Both the position numbers and the translations under genes were made by a program. DNA of 64,000 nucleotides, from contig CAXXUJ010000002.1 in the NCBI GenBank assembly GCA_963677695.2, forward strand, positions 248,001 through 312,000, given 5' to 3'. This document shows, in pieces, positions 16,904 through 23,879 of this stretch; within the stretch, counting starts at the first letter, position 1, and every line of letters starts with the position of its first letter. The DNA comes from SABI01 sp963677695. Its GTDB lineage: Bacteria; Spirochaetota; Spirochaetia; Sphaerochaetales; Sphaerochaetaceae. Under the pieces are notes generated by a model that worked only from the letters and a program-made list of their open reading frames with translations, did no database searches and was not told where the DNA came from.

Positions 16904-17769
16904 TCAGTATGACAGGCTATGGAGCGAAAGAGCGGCTGGAAGAGAGTTTTCTCCTTCAGATCGAGATGAAATCGTACAATTCACGCTATCTTGATATCAA
17001 AACGAATATTTCTCCCTCCCTTTCGATGTACGAACAGGAGCTCGTGAAGCTCATCAAGGATATCGCACAGCGGGGTTCAGTGGAACTGACCGTCCGTCTG
17101 AAGAAGATATCGAGTGATGCAGAGCTCATCTTAGACAGAGCTCTTGTTGAAAAATATGCCGCAGTCTACGCTCAGATAGCTGAGATTTCCCATACCTCTT
17201 ATGAACCCTCTCTTCAGGATTTCACCGCCGTTGAGGGTGTTGTCAACCAGGTGTACAAACAGAATGCTGAGGTGTACCGAGACCCGCTGTTTTCTCTTTT
17301 CGATGACGTGCTGAGCGAGTTCATCGGATCAAGAAAGAGGGAAGGGGGTGCAACGAGAGAGCATATCGTATCGCTGCATGCACGCATGAGAGAGCTGACC
17401 GAGACAGTAGCCTCCTACGGAGATCTCCTTGAAGCGAAGCTGAGGGAGAACCTTGAAAACCGTGTCTCCGATCTCCTTGAAGGGAGTGAATATGATGAAA
17501 GCCGTCTCCTTCAGGAAGTGGCCATCCTCGTGGTGAAGTACTCTATTCAGGAAGAGATCATCAGGCTCCGAACCCATCTCGATGCCTTTACCGTCATTCT
17601 TGAGGAAGCTGGTCCTATTGGAAAGAAACTCGATTTTCTTTGTCAGGAGATGAACAGGGAGATCAATACCATTGGTTCAAAGAGCAGTGTTGCAGAGGTG
17701 AATCATCTTGTGGTAGAACTCAAGGATCAGCTTGAGAATATCAGAGAGCAGGTAAGAAACGTCGAGTAG
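16900..17769 (+). CDS. yicC: YicC/YloC-family endoribonuclease
   Basis: 289 residues. Opens with the family signature MISMTGYGAKE and ends with the conserved LDFLCQEMNREINTIGSKS segment and ELKDQLENIREQVRNVE. The middle is helical and charged. E. coli YicC and B. subtilis YloC are endoribonucleases implicated in RNA turnover; the role here follows from family membership. The start overlaps the murC stop (ATGA), and the next gene begins 15 bases downstream, so murC-yicC-cmk-like form a unit. Confidence 0.9.
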   Translation: MISMTGYGAKERLEESFLLQIEMKSYNSRYLDIKTNISPSLSMYEQELVKLIKDIAQRGSVELTVRLKKISSDAELILDRALVEKYAAVYAQIAEISHTSYEPSLQDFTAVEGVVNQVYKQNAEVYRDPLFSLFDDVLSEFIGSRKREGGATREHIVSLHARMRELTETVASYGDLLEAKLRENLENRVSDLLEGSEYDESRLLQEVAILVVKYSIQEEIIRLRTHLDAFTVILEEAGPIGKKLDFLCQEMNREINTIGSKSSVAEVNHLVVELKDQLENIREQVRNVE

Positions 17770-17784
17770 ACGCAGGAGAGGAAG

Positions 17785-18303
17785 ATGAGAATTGCGATTT
17801 CAGGTAAAAGCGGATGTGGGAATACGACGGTGAGTACACTGGTGGCCGACCGGCTCCATTATCCTCTGATCAATTTCACCTTTCGTGCCCTCGCTGACGA
17901 GCGGGGAGTGGACTTCTGGGACTTCTGCAAGCTCGCTGAGAGTGATGATTCGATAGACAGGGAGCTTGATGCACGTCAGGTTGAGATGGCGATGTCTCAG
18001 GAGAACTGTGTCCTCGGTTCCCGTCTCGCTATCTGGATGCTCAAGGAAGCCGACCTGAAGATATACCTCACAGCAACGACGAAAGTTAGATCGACTAGAA
18101 TACATAAGAGGGAAGGGGGAACGCTCGAAGAACGTCTGGAACAGACTTCCAGACGTGATGAGAAGGATACCGCCCGATATAAGAGGATATACGGAATAGA
18201 CAACAGCGATACCTCGGTTGCCGACCTTGTGATCGACACTGACGGTCTCGGGCCGATTGAAGTTGTCGATATCATCCTTGAAGAGATTGCAAAGAGGGGC
18301 TGA
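17785..18303 (+). CDS. Cytidylate kinase-like protein (archaeal/AAA type)
   Basis: 172 residues, P-loop nucleotide kinase. The N-terminus is ISGKSGCGNTTVSTLVADRL: the usual Lys of the P-loop is replaced by Asn, as in the archaeal type of CMP kinase, whose loop also lacks the Lys. A long acidic segment follows, then VLGSRLAIWML and the lid-like REGGTLEERLEQTSRRDEKDTARYKRIYGID. Probable role: (d)CMP to (d)CDP. The ribosome-binding site AGGAGAGG is strong. A second, longer relative lies at 37877. Which one is the essential CMP kinase is not clear. Confidence 0.75.
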   Translation: MRIAISGKSGCGNTTVSTLVADRLHYPLINFTFRALADERGVDFWDFCKLAESDDSIDRELDARQVEMAMSQENCVLGSRLAIWMLKEADLKIYLTATTKVRSTRIHKREGGTLEERLEQTSRRDEKDTARYKRIYGIDNSDTSVADLVIDTDGLGPIEVVDIILEEIAKRG

Positions 18304-18312
18304 GAACGCCCC

Positions 18313-18341
18313 TTGGCAAAGAAAAGGAATTTGTGTATATT
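18313..18341 (+). promoter_or_regulatory. Promoter of rpoZ-miaA
   Basis: -35 TTGGCA (18313-18318), 17-base spacer, -10 TATATT (18336-18341). Five of six positions match the consensus in each box. The start of transcription would fall near 18348, just before a GC-rich hairpin. Confidence 0.7.
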
Positions 18342-18352
18342 AAGGCGGTTGT

Positions 18353-18367
18353 ACCGGGTCCCCCGGT
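18353..18367 (+). promoter_or_regulatory. Leader hairpin before rpoZ
   Basis: ACCGGG (18353-18358), loop TCC, CCCGGT (18362-18367): a perfect 6-bp GC-rich stem starting about 5 bases into the mRNA and ending 3 bases before the AAGGAG ribosome-binding site. It may protect the 5' end of the message or tune rpoZ translation. No T-run follows, so it is not a terminator. Confidence 0.5.
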
Positions 18368-18384
18368 GATAAGGAGACATTACC

Positions 18385-18582
18385 TTGAGCATTCCTATTG
18401 ATGAATTAGTTGATAAAGAGAACAATGTGTACGAAATGACCTGTGTCGCCATCAGTCTTGCAAATCAGATTGCAAAGAACGGAGACAGGGAAATTGAGGC
18501 AAATAACAACAAAGTAGTTTCCTCCGTTCTCGAGAGAGTCCTTACCGAAGAGGTGGAATTCACTGCCGGTGAAAAGGAATAA
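18385..18582 (+). CDS. rpoZ: DNA-directed RNA polymerase omega subunit, short form
   Basis: 65 residues, starting at TTG 18385, 8 bases after AAGGAG. The sequence opens with MSIPIDELVDKENNVYEMT and contains the AISLANQIAKNG helix, then the NKVVSSVLERVL segment, which corresponds to the conserved omega core in the compact spirochaetal form. Omega helps fold and hold the beta-prime subunit. It overlaps miaA by 14 bases in another frame. The length is below the ~90 residues of E. coli omega, which is normal for this group as far as I know. Confidence 0.8.
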   Translation: MSIPIDELVDKENNVYEMTCVAISLANQIAKNGDREIEANNNKVVSSVLERVLTEEVEFTAGEKE

Positions 18583-19489
18583 TCAGCCACTCATATTCCT
18601 GTTCGGTCCGACCGGAGTCGGAAAGACCGCCCTACTTGATTCACTCTTCAGTGAAGGTTATTCAGTTGTAAATGCTGACAGCAAGCAGATCTACCGTTTT
18701 CTGGACATAGGGTCTGCAAAGCCTGAACCGCTTCTCGTTTCACGCATACCCCATTACCTCGTTGATATCCTTGACCCGTGGGAAGATTTTTCTGTGGGTC
18801 AGTTTGTCCACCGCGCTGATGAAGCGGTGGAAGATATACGCTCTCAGGGACGTATTCCCGTGATCAGCGGGGGAACTGCCTTCTATTTCAAGCACTTTCT
18901 CTACGGACTGCCCGAGAGTCCGAAAAGCTCACCTGACATCCGTGCCGAGGTGCAGTCTCTCGTTGATGAAAAAGGTCTTGACTGGGCCTACAGCGAACTT
19001 GAGAGAGTCGATCCCCTTTCGGCTGAAAGGATACACAGAAACGATACCTACCGCCTTACCCGAGCCCTGGAAGTCTACAGGGCGACAGGTCGCCCTCTCT
19101 CTTCCTACCGTGTTCCCTCTGTTGCGAGAGATGGACTGAAGCCCCTTATCATCGGTCTTCACAGAGAGAAGGAAGAACTTGCCGAGAGGATCGCACTCCG
19201 TGTCGATCAGATGGTGCAGCAGGGGCTGATGGATGAGATCTATTCGCTGCTCGATATGGGAGCGAATGACGAATGGCCGGGGATGCAGGGGATAGGGTAT
19301 AAAGAGTATTTTACCCTGAATGAGAGCGGTGAGTTTACACTGGAAGCATTCAAGGCGCTGATCGTGCGAAACAGCATCAGGTACGCGAAGCGTCAGATGA
19401 CCTTCTTCAGAAGCATTGAAGGGGTGAACTGGATGCATCCGGATGATCCGGATGCCCTGAAAAAACTCGTTGGGGACTACCTGGAGTAG
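18569..19489 (+). CDS. miaA: tRNA dimethylallyltransferase
   Basis: Adds a dimethylallyl group to A37 of tRNAs reading codons starting with U. 306 residues. Motifs: LFGPTGVGKTALL (P-loop), VVNADSKQIYRFLDIGSAKP, HYLVDILDPWEDFSVGQF, PVISGGTAFYFKHFLYGLP and the C-terminal MQGIGYKEYF with RYAKRQMTFFR. Start is GTG 18569, inside rpoZ, with only a weak, distant GAGGTGG site, so its translation may depend on rpoZ. Its 3' end overlaps the facing gene by 13 bases. Confidence 0.93.
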   Translation: MKRNNQPLIFLFGPTGVGKTALLDSLFSEGYSVVNADSKQIYRFLDIGSAKPEPLLVSRIPHYLVDILDPWEDFSVGQFVHRADEAVEDIRSQGRIPVISGGTAFYFKHFLYGLPESPKSSPDIRAEVQSLVDEKGLDWAYSELERVDPLSAERIHRNDTYRLTRALEVYRATGRPLSSYRVPSVARDGLKPLIIGLHREKEELAERIALRVDQMVQQGLMDEIYSLLDMGANDEWPGMQGIGYKEYFTLNESGEFTLEAFKALIVRNSIRYAKRQMTFFRSIEGVNWMHPDDPDALKKLVGDYLE

Positions 19490-20889
19490 GGAATCTCGAT
19501 CTCCTTCACCTTCTCGAACCCCAATTCTTTTATATCTGTAATCAGCTCATACCCCTTCTCATCACTGAGGGTGAACTCCACGCGGTTCAATACCACCGTG
19601 CCTCTGTACACTTCACTGCTTTCGGTGTTTTCAGAATCGAGGACAGGAGTGTAGTAGAGGTATTCGGCAAGGAAGGTATTATCGCTTTTTTCTGTGACAG
19701 TGAGGTCTCCCACACCGTAGAGCATAGATGTGGCAGGGATGGACTCACCGCCTGAAGCGACGAACTCTTCGGGGGTGATGAGGGCATCTATCTGCTCGTA
19801 TGCCATGCGGACCCTGTCATTGACGAAGAACATCGTCACTTCCTTTTCAAAGGGGTTCGAGACTCCGCGTGCAAGGGATGCGTTCATCTGTTCTATATTG
19901 AGATCGTTCTGGGCTTTGAAGAACTCTTCAATTACCTGCGGTGCACTCATGCCTGCCGTATAGGGGGGCTCTGCTGCCCTGCGAAGCGCACCGATGGTCA
20001 CAGTAAGGATAATGATCAGTGCGACAGCGACTGCTGCAATGCCCATTCCCTTCTTTCTCCAGAACTCCCTCTTCTGTCCCTTCTTCATCAATTCTGAGCG
20101 GTAGGTTCCCAGCTCATTGTTGGGGGGTCCTTCCTCATCCCTGTCAAAAGAGAGTCCCTGAATCTGTGTATCGAACCAGGAGAGGTTCTCGCTCGCACTG
20201 TATGCACCCGATACCTCAGTTCTCTGTTTTGAGATAGGCATGGCCAGGATTCTATCGAGGGTCTCTCCACTTACAGCATTCAATCCCTTCACTGCAATGA
20301 CCGAGGGAATCGGGCGATAGGCGGTGAGTCTCACCTCCTCGATTTCGAAGGGAGCAAACCCTGCGAGGGATAGATAGAGGAGCTGCGCGAGCTGGTGGCA
20401 GAGAGCGAAGGGGGAGTGAATGTCAGGTCGGTGGTAGCGGTTGATATGGTTCACCCTGTCTTTCTGCGAAGCGGAATAGAGAATGAGGTCGCTGAGGCGG
20501 GATGGGAGGAGGGCAGCGCCCCCTTCTTCGAAGATATAGAGTCTCCAGGAGGGGATGAATCCTCTTTCATTCTGGAAGAATGTTCTGGGGACCGCCTGCA
20601 TAGCCTGAGAGAGTTCAACGAACCGTTCCTTGATCTGATGGGGGAAGCGCTGACCGATCTCGGTGACGGGAATCATCAGGGGAGTGTCATAGAGGATAGA
20701 TCTCATTCCCCCCTGGTCCATGATGCGGCTGTAATAGAGTTCGCTCAATGTGCCGTCCCGGTAGATATATCCACACTCCTGCTCCCCGCTGAGAAGGTGA
20801 CGGGGAATTTCCCCCGAAACTTCTCCGATGGTGAGGGCACAGTAGGTGACTCCTTTCACTTCTCTCATTTCACTTGAAATCAGGCTCAT
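19477..20889 (-). CDS. Unknown protein with one membrane span and an extracytoplasmic domain
   Basis: 470 residues; I do not recognise the family. The N-terminal ~280 residues are soluble, with no signal peptide, and contain a stretch (150-200) of helices and a strand resembling the C-lobe of a kinase-like fold only vaguely. A single transmembrane helix lies at 282-302, preceded by MKKGQKREFWRKK, so by the positive-inside rule the N-domain is cytoplasmic. The C-terminal ~165 residues would lie outside; they start with SAPQVIEEFFKAQNDLNIEQMNA split by strands, like a small NTF2-like or lipoprotein-type domain. The ATG immediately follows the rqcH stop, so the two are co-translated. The 3' end overlaps miaA. 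Confidence 0.7.
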   Translation of the reverse strand: MSLISSEMREVKGVTYCALTIGEVSGEIPRHLLSGEQECGYIYRDGTLSELYYSRIMDQGGMRSILYDTPLMIPVTEIGQRFPHQIKERFVELSQAMQAVPRTFFQNERGFIPSWRLYIFEEGGAALLPSRLSDLILYSASQKDRVNHINRYHRPDIHSPFALCHQLAQLLYLSLAGFAPFEIEEVRLTAYRPIPSVIAVKGLNAVSGETLDRILAMPISKQRTEVSGAYSASENLSWFDTQIQGLSFDRDEEGPPNNELGTYRSELMKKGQKREFWRKKGMGIAAVAVALIIILTVTIGALRRAAEPPYTAGMSAPQVIEEFFKAQNDLNIEQMNASLARGVSNPFEKEVTMFFVNDRVRMAYEQIDALITPEEFVASGGESIPATSMLYGVGDLTVTEKSDNTFLAEYLYYTPVLDSENTESSEVYRGTVVLNRVEFTLSDEKGYELITDIKELGFEKVKEIEIPYSR

Positions 20890-22323
20890 CTAATTACCCT
20901 GTACTCCTTCCTGGCTTCCCAGAAGCTTCTGCACTCTCTTTTCATCATAATCTATCGTATAGTTCTTTTCCTGAGTGGGAAGGACAAGGCCTGCCTTGCC
21001 CCCTTTCACCTTCTTCAGGTACTTCACCTGGGTAAAGTAGAGATCAACCTTGTGCTGACCCTTTGCCTTCGAGTAGTGGACAGCGAGGTTTCCTGCATCT
21101 ATGATCGTTTCAAGGTCGACCGATTTATCGCGGAGAGAGCGGATGAAGACATACCCTCCCGGCACATCACGGGTGTGCATCCAGTAGTCATTTCCCTTCG
21201 CATAGGACCTGAGCAGCTGCTCGTTCTCCTTCGCGTTCCTTCCTACTAGAAGATCGAACCTGCCGTTGGAGATATAGAGACCGGGGGCATTGGCGTACTT
21301 GATCGCATCACGACTCTTCTGTTCGTGACCGGCCATCTTCCGCAGCTCTCCCATCGAGATATCTTTTGCATCCCCGAATGCGCTGATTTTTTCCCTAAGA
21401 GCGATAATCTGCTGCTCAAGGGTTTCCGATGTCTCTTTCAGATGCTCCTTTCTGTTCTTTTCCTTATGGTACATCTGGTAGTACCGGTTGATGTTCTCCC
21501 CGAGTGCAAGGTCCCTCTTCAGTGTGATATCTACTGAGTTTCCTTCCCAGTCTGTCAGGGTCACCGAGGTGCTTCCCGGTTTGACCAGATAGCCGTTTGA
21601 GGCAAGGAGGTCCCCTGCCATCTTATACTCCTCTCCATCCGAGCAGGAAGCAAGGGAAGCAGCGGCCTTATCTTTTTCTGCTGTCAGTTCTGCAAGATTG
21701 CTCTCAAATCTCTTTGTGATCGTATTGATCAGGTAGGTTCTTTCATCCTGTCTGTCATGAAGGTAGAGGTCCTCTATATAATCGTTGAAGGTGATTCCCT
21801 CAGGATATTCTCTCACCGTGAACCTGTCGGGGTCACCTGAAGGGGGAGCGATGGAGAGGACCTTTCCTGTGAGTTCTTCCTGACCCGGGCGACGGTAGAG
21901 GATATCGAGGATATTCAATGACTCATCACACACAAGGACATTCGCCCTTGAGGTGCTGTAGAATCTGAGGACAAGGAGAAGGAGACCCTCTTCTCCCTTA
22001 ACTGAGAGGGTGACGATACGGTCTCCGGGAGTCTGATGAACGTCAGTGATCAGTTTTCCGGCAATATGGCTGTTGAGGTACTGGTTGAACCTCTGTGTCT
22101 TCTTTTCTTTGATCCCTCTGTGTACATATCTCTTTCCGCTGATCCTGTGGATACGTGCATCGGGCGTTCCTATTTCAACATAGAGCTGCCAGAAGTGTTC
22201 TTCCCGGCTGAACAGCTCGAACACGAGGGTATGGAAATTGAGCTGGAAGACCTTCTGAATCCGTGAACCGGCTAGGGGAAGTTCACTGAGTATCTTTTCG
22301 ATCTCCTTCCAGTTCAGAGACAT
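20890..22323 (-). CDS. rqcH: NFACT-family ribosome quality control protein (RqcH-like)
   Basis: 477 residues. The NFACT-N domain (1-180) contains PGDRIVTL with Asp101-Arg102 at the position of the Asp-Arg pair that is needed for alanine tailing in B. subtilis RqcH. A helical coiled-coil region follows (190-335). The C-terminal NFACT-R domain shows NDYWMHTRDVPGGYVFIRS and AVHYSKAKGQHKVDLYFTQVKYLKK. In bacteria the protein binds stalled 50S-peptidyl-tRNA and adds an Ala tail that marks the chain for degradation. It is shorter than the ~570-residue Bacillus protein. Its start overlaps folC by 10 bases. Confidence 0.88.
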   Translation of the reverse strand: MSLNWKEIEKILSELPLAGSRIQKVFQLNFHTLVFELFSREEHFWQLYVEIGTPDARIHRISGKRYVHRGIKEKKTQRFNQYLNSHIAGKLITDVHQTPGDRIVTLSVKGEEGLLLLVLRFYSTSRANVLVCDESLNILDILYRRPGQEELTGKVLSIAPPSGDPDRFTVREYPEGITFNDYIEDLYLHDRQDERTYLINTITKRFESNLAELTAEKDKAAASLASCSDGEEYKMAGDLLASNGYLVKPGSTSVTLTDWEGNSVDITLKRDLALGENINRYYQMYHKEKNRKEHLKETSETLEQQIIALREKISAFGDAKDISMGELRKMAGHEQKSRDAIKYANAPGLYISNGRFDLLVGRNAKENEQLLRSYAKGNDYWMHTRDVPGGYVFIRSLRDKSVDLETIIDAGNLAVHYSKAKGQHKVDLYFTQVKYLKKVKGGKAGLVLPTQEKNYTIDYDEKRVQKLLGSQEGVQGN

Positions 22324-23684
22324 GAGGCTTTCTCCTTCGTCTCTTTCATGACCCGGTAGGCTGCAACAACATCCCCTCCGAGATAGAACGAGCCGGTGCA
22401 GAGGATGGGATGGGAAGCTTCACTTAATTTCAATGCGAGATTCAGTGCATCTTCAGCCTTCTCTTCAAGGTAGAGGCTGACTGAGGATTTCTGCTTTATG
22501 ATCTCCTCCTGAAAGAGCTTGAAGGTGGATGCTATATCGCTTTTCTTGAAGGTCCCGGGCCTGCTGATGATGATATGGCTCACCTGGGGAACGATGATCC
22601 TAGCCATGTGAAGAATATCCTTATCCTCAAGGGCGCCGAAGATGACGATACGGTTTGGGGTAGGGAACCAGGAGGTGAATGAGTTGAACAGGTGGTGCAT
22701 CGATTCACTGGTATGGGCACCGTCAACTACGATGGGAGGGGTGGTTTCAATGAGGGTCATCCTCCCTGGGAGTACGGCACGTTCAATCGCCTTTTCGCTC
22801 ACTCCTTCCGTGTAGAAACCTGTGAGTTTCAATGCAAAGAGGGCGAGGGCTGCATTTTCTCCCTGAACCTCTCCCCTCAGCTGCAATGTGAGGTCACTGG
22901 TGTGACCGTCCTTCCACTCGATTCGTACCTTCTCCCCTTCTGTGGTGGTATGGGCGCTTATCGCCTCCACTTCCACTGTGATATCCCAGAGGCGGGAGTG
23001 CTTCTCCTCCGCTTCTGCAGAGATGACTTCCCGTGCCTCGGGTTTCTGACGGCTGATCAGGACAGGGACGTTCTTCTTGATGATCTTCGCCTTCTCTGCA
23101 GCGATCTTCCCTATGGTATCACCAAGAATGGCAGTATGTTCGAGCTCGATGGGAGTGATGATCGAGAGGACGGGGATGACGACATTGGTCGCATCGAGCC
23201 TCCCCCCGAGACCGGTCTCTATGACCGCAGCTGTACAGCCTGTGTGACGGAAAAGGAAGAAGGCAAAAGAGGTATAGAGTTCGAAGGTGGTGACAGGGGA
23301 GTCCTGACCTTCGTCGGTGAAGGTGAAACCCTCCATAGCCTTTCTGAATGCATTGGAAGCCTCTACGAGAACATCTTCATCAAAGAATGTCCCGCTGAGT
23401 GTGAAACGCTCCCGATAGTCGATGAGGTGAGGGGACATGTAGAGCCCCGTCTTCCCGTTCACCGCCTCCACAGCGCGTGCGATCATCGCCGCGGTGGACC
23501 CTTTTCCCTTCGATCCTGCAAGGTGGATTGTCTTATAGGAAAGGTGAGGATTGCCGAGGTGGGAAAGAATTGCGGCCATCCTGTCCAGACGGTATTCTCG
23601 CGGTGAATAGGTGCCGGTGCTCTTCTCTAGATTATTGAAAGAGTCCGCATAGGAGCAGAACTCGGAAAATGTCGTGTGATACAT
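22314..23684 (-). CDS. folC: Folylpolyglutamate synthase / dihydrofolate synthase
   Basis: Mur-ligase-family enzyme adding glutamate to (dihydro)folates. 456 residues. Motifs: YSPREYRLDRMAAILSHLG, P-loop IHLAGSKGKGSTAAM, the MSPHLIDYRERF loop, ETGLGGRLDATNV, ELEHTAILGDTIGKIAAEKA and C-terminal VVDGAHTSESM. The ATG at 23684 has no ribosome-binding site; instead a promoter -10 box ends 6 bases before it, so the mRNA is probably leaderless. First gene of the unit folC-rqcH-membrane protein. Confidence 0.93.
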   Translation of the reverse strand: MYHTTFSEFCSYADSFNNLEKSTGTYSPREYRLDRMAAILSHLGNPHLSYKTIHLAGSKGKGSTAAMIARAVEAVNGKTGLYMSPHLIDYRERFTLSGTFFDEDVLVEASNAFRKAMEGFTFTDEGQDSPVTTFELYTSFAFFLFRHTGCTAAVIETGLGGRLDATNVVIPVLSIITPIELEHTAILGDTIGKIAAEKAKIIKKNVPVLISRQKPEAREVISAEAEEKHSRLWDITVEVEAISAHTTTEGEKVRIEWKDGHTSDLTLQLRGEVQGENAALALFALKLTGFYTEGVSEKAIERAVLPGRMTLIETTPPIVVDGAHTSESMHHLFNSFTSWFPTPNRIVIFGALEDKDILHMARIIVPQVSHIIISRPGTFKKSDIASTFKLFQEEIIKQKSSVSLYLEEKAEDALNLALKLSEASHPILCTGSFYLGGDVVAAYRVMKETKEKASCL

Positions 23685-23690
23685 GACGTC

Positions 23691-23719
23691 AATGTAGTAC
23701 AGGGGTGGTAAAAGGTCAA
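23691..23719 (-). promoter_or_regulatory. folC promoter, placed for a leaderless transcript
   Basis: Minus strand: -35 TTGACC (23714-23719), 17-base spacer, -10 TACATT (23691-23696). Only GACGTC separates the -10 from the folC ATG, so the expected start of transcription coincides with the start codon. Confidence 0.6.
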
Positions 23720-23725
23720 GAAATC

Positions 23726-23754
23726 GGTGATGAAGTCACTCCCTATTCATCACC
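23726..23754. promoter_or_regulatory. Perfect 9-bp inverted repeat, probable operator
   Basis: GGTGATGAA (23726-23734), 11-base spacer, TTCATCACC (23746-23754). It lies between the divergent folC and acyl-CoA ligase promoters, 6 bases upstream of the folC -35. Likely a dimeric regulator site; no T-run follows on either side, so it is not a terminator. Confidence 0.5.
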
Positions 23755-23809
23755 TGTCAAGTTTGATACGACCTGTCGCGCCTCCAGTAGTGATATATGC
23801 TGTAAAAGC

Positions 23810-23838
23810 TTGTGTTTTCAGCCTTGTCGTTTTATATT
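23810..23838 (+). promoter_or_regulatory. Promoter of the acyl-CoA ligase-yhbY-alcohol dehydrogenase unit
   Basis: -35 TTGTGT (23810-23815), 17-base spacer, -10 TATATT (23833-23838). The message would start near 23845, with GGGGAGGA as ribosome-binding site before ATG 23880. Confidence 0.55.
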
Positions 23839-23879
23839 AGTAGCATAATCAACCAGATATAAATCAGGGGAGGACAGTT

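Noticed and set aside
22692..23606. 304-codon open frame antisense to folC
   Set aside because: Lies wholly inside folC, whose product is clearly recognisable. The antisense product has no family features, and its composition mirrors folC codons.
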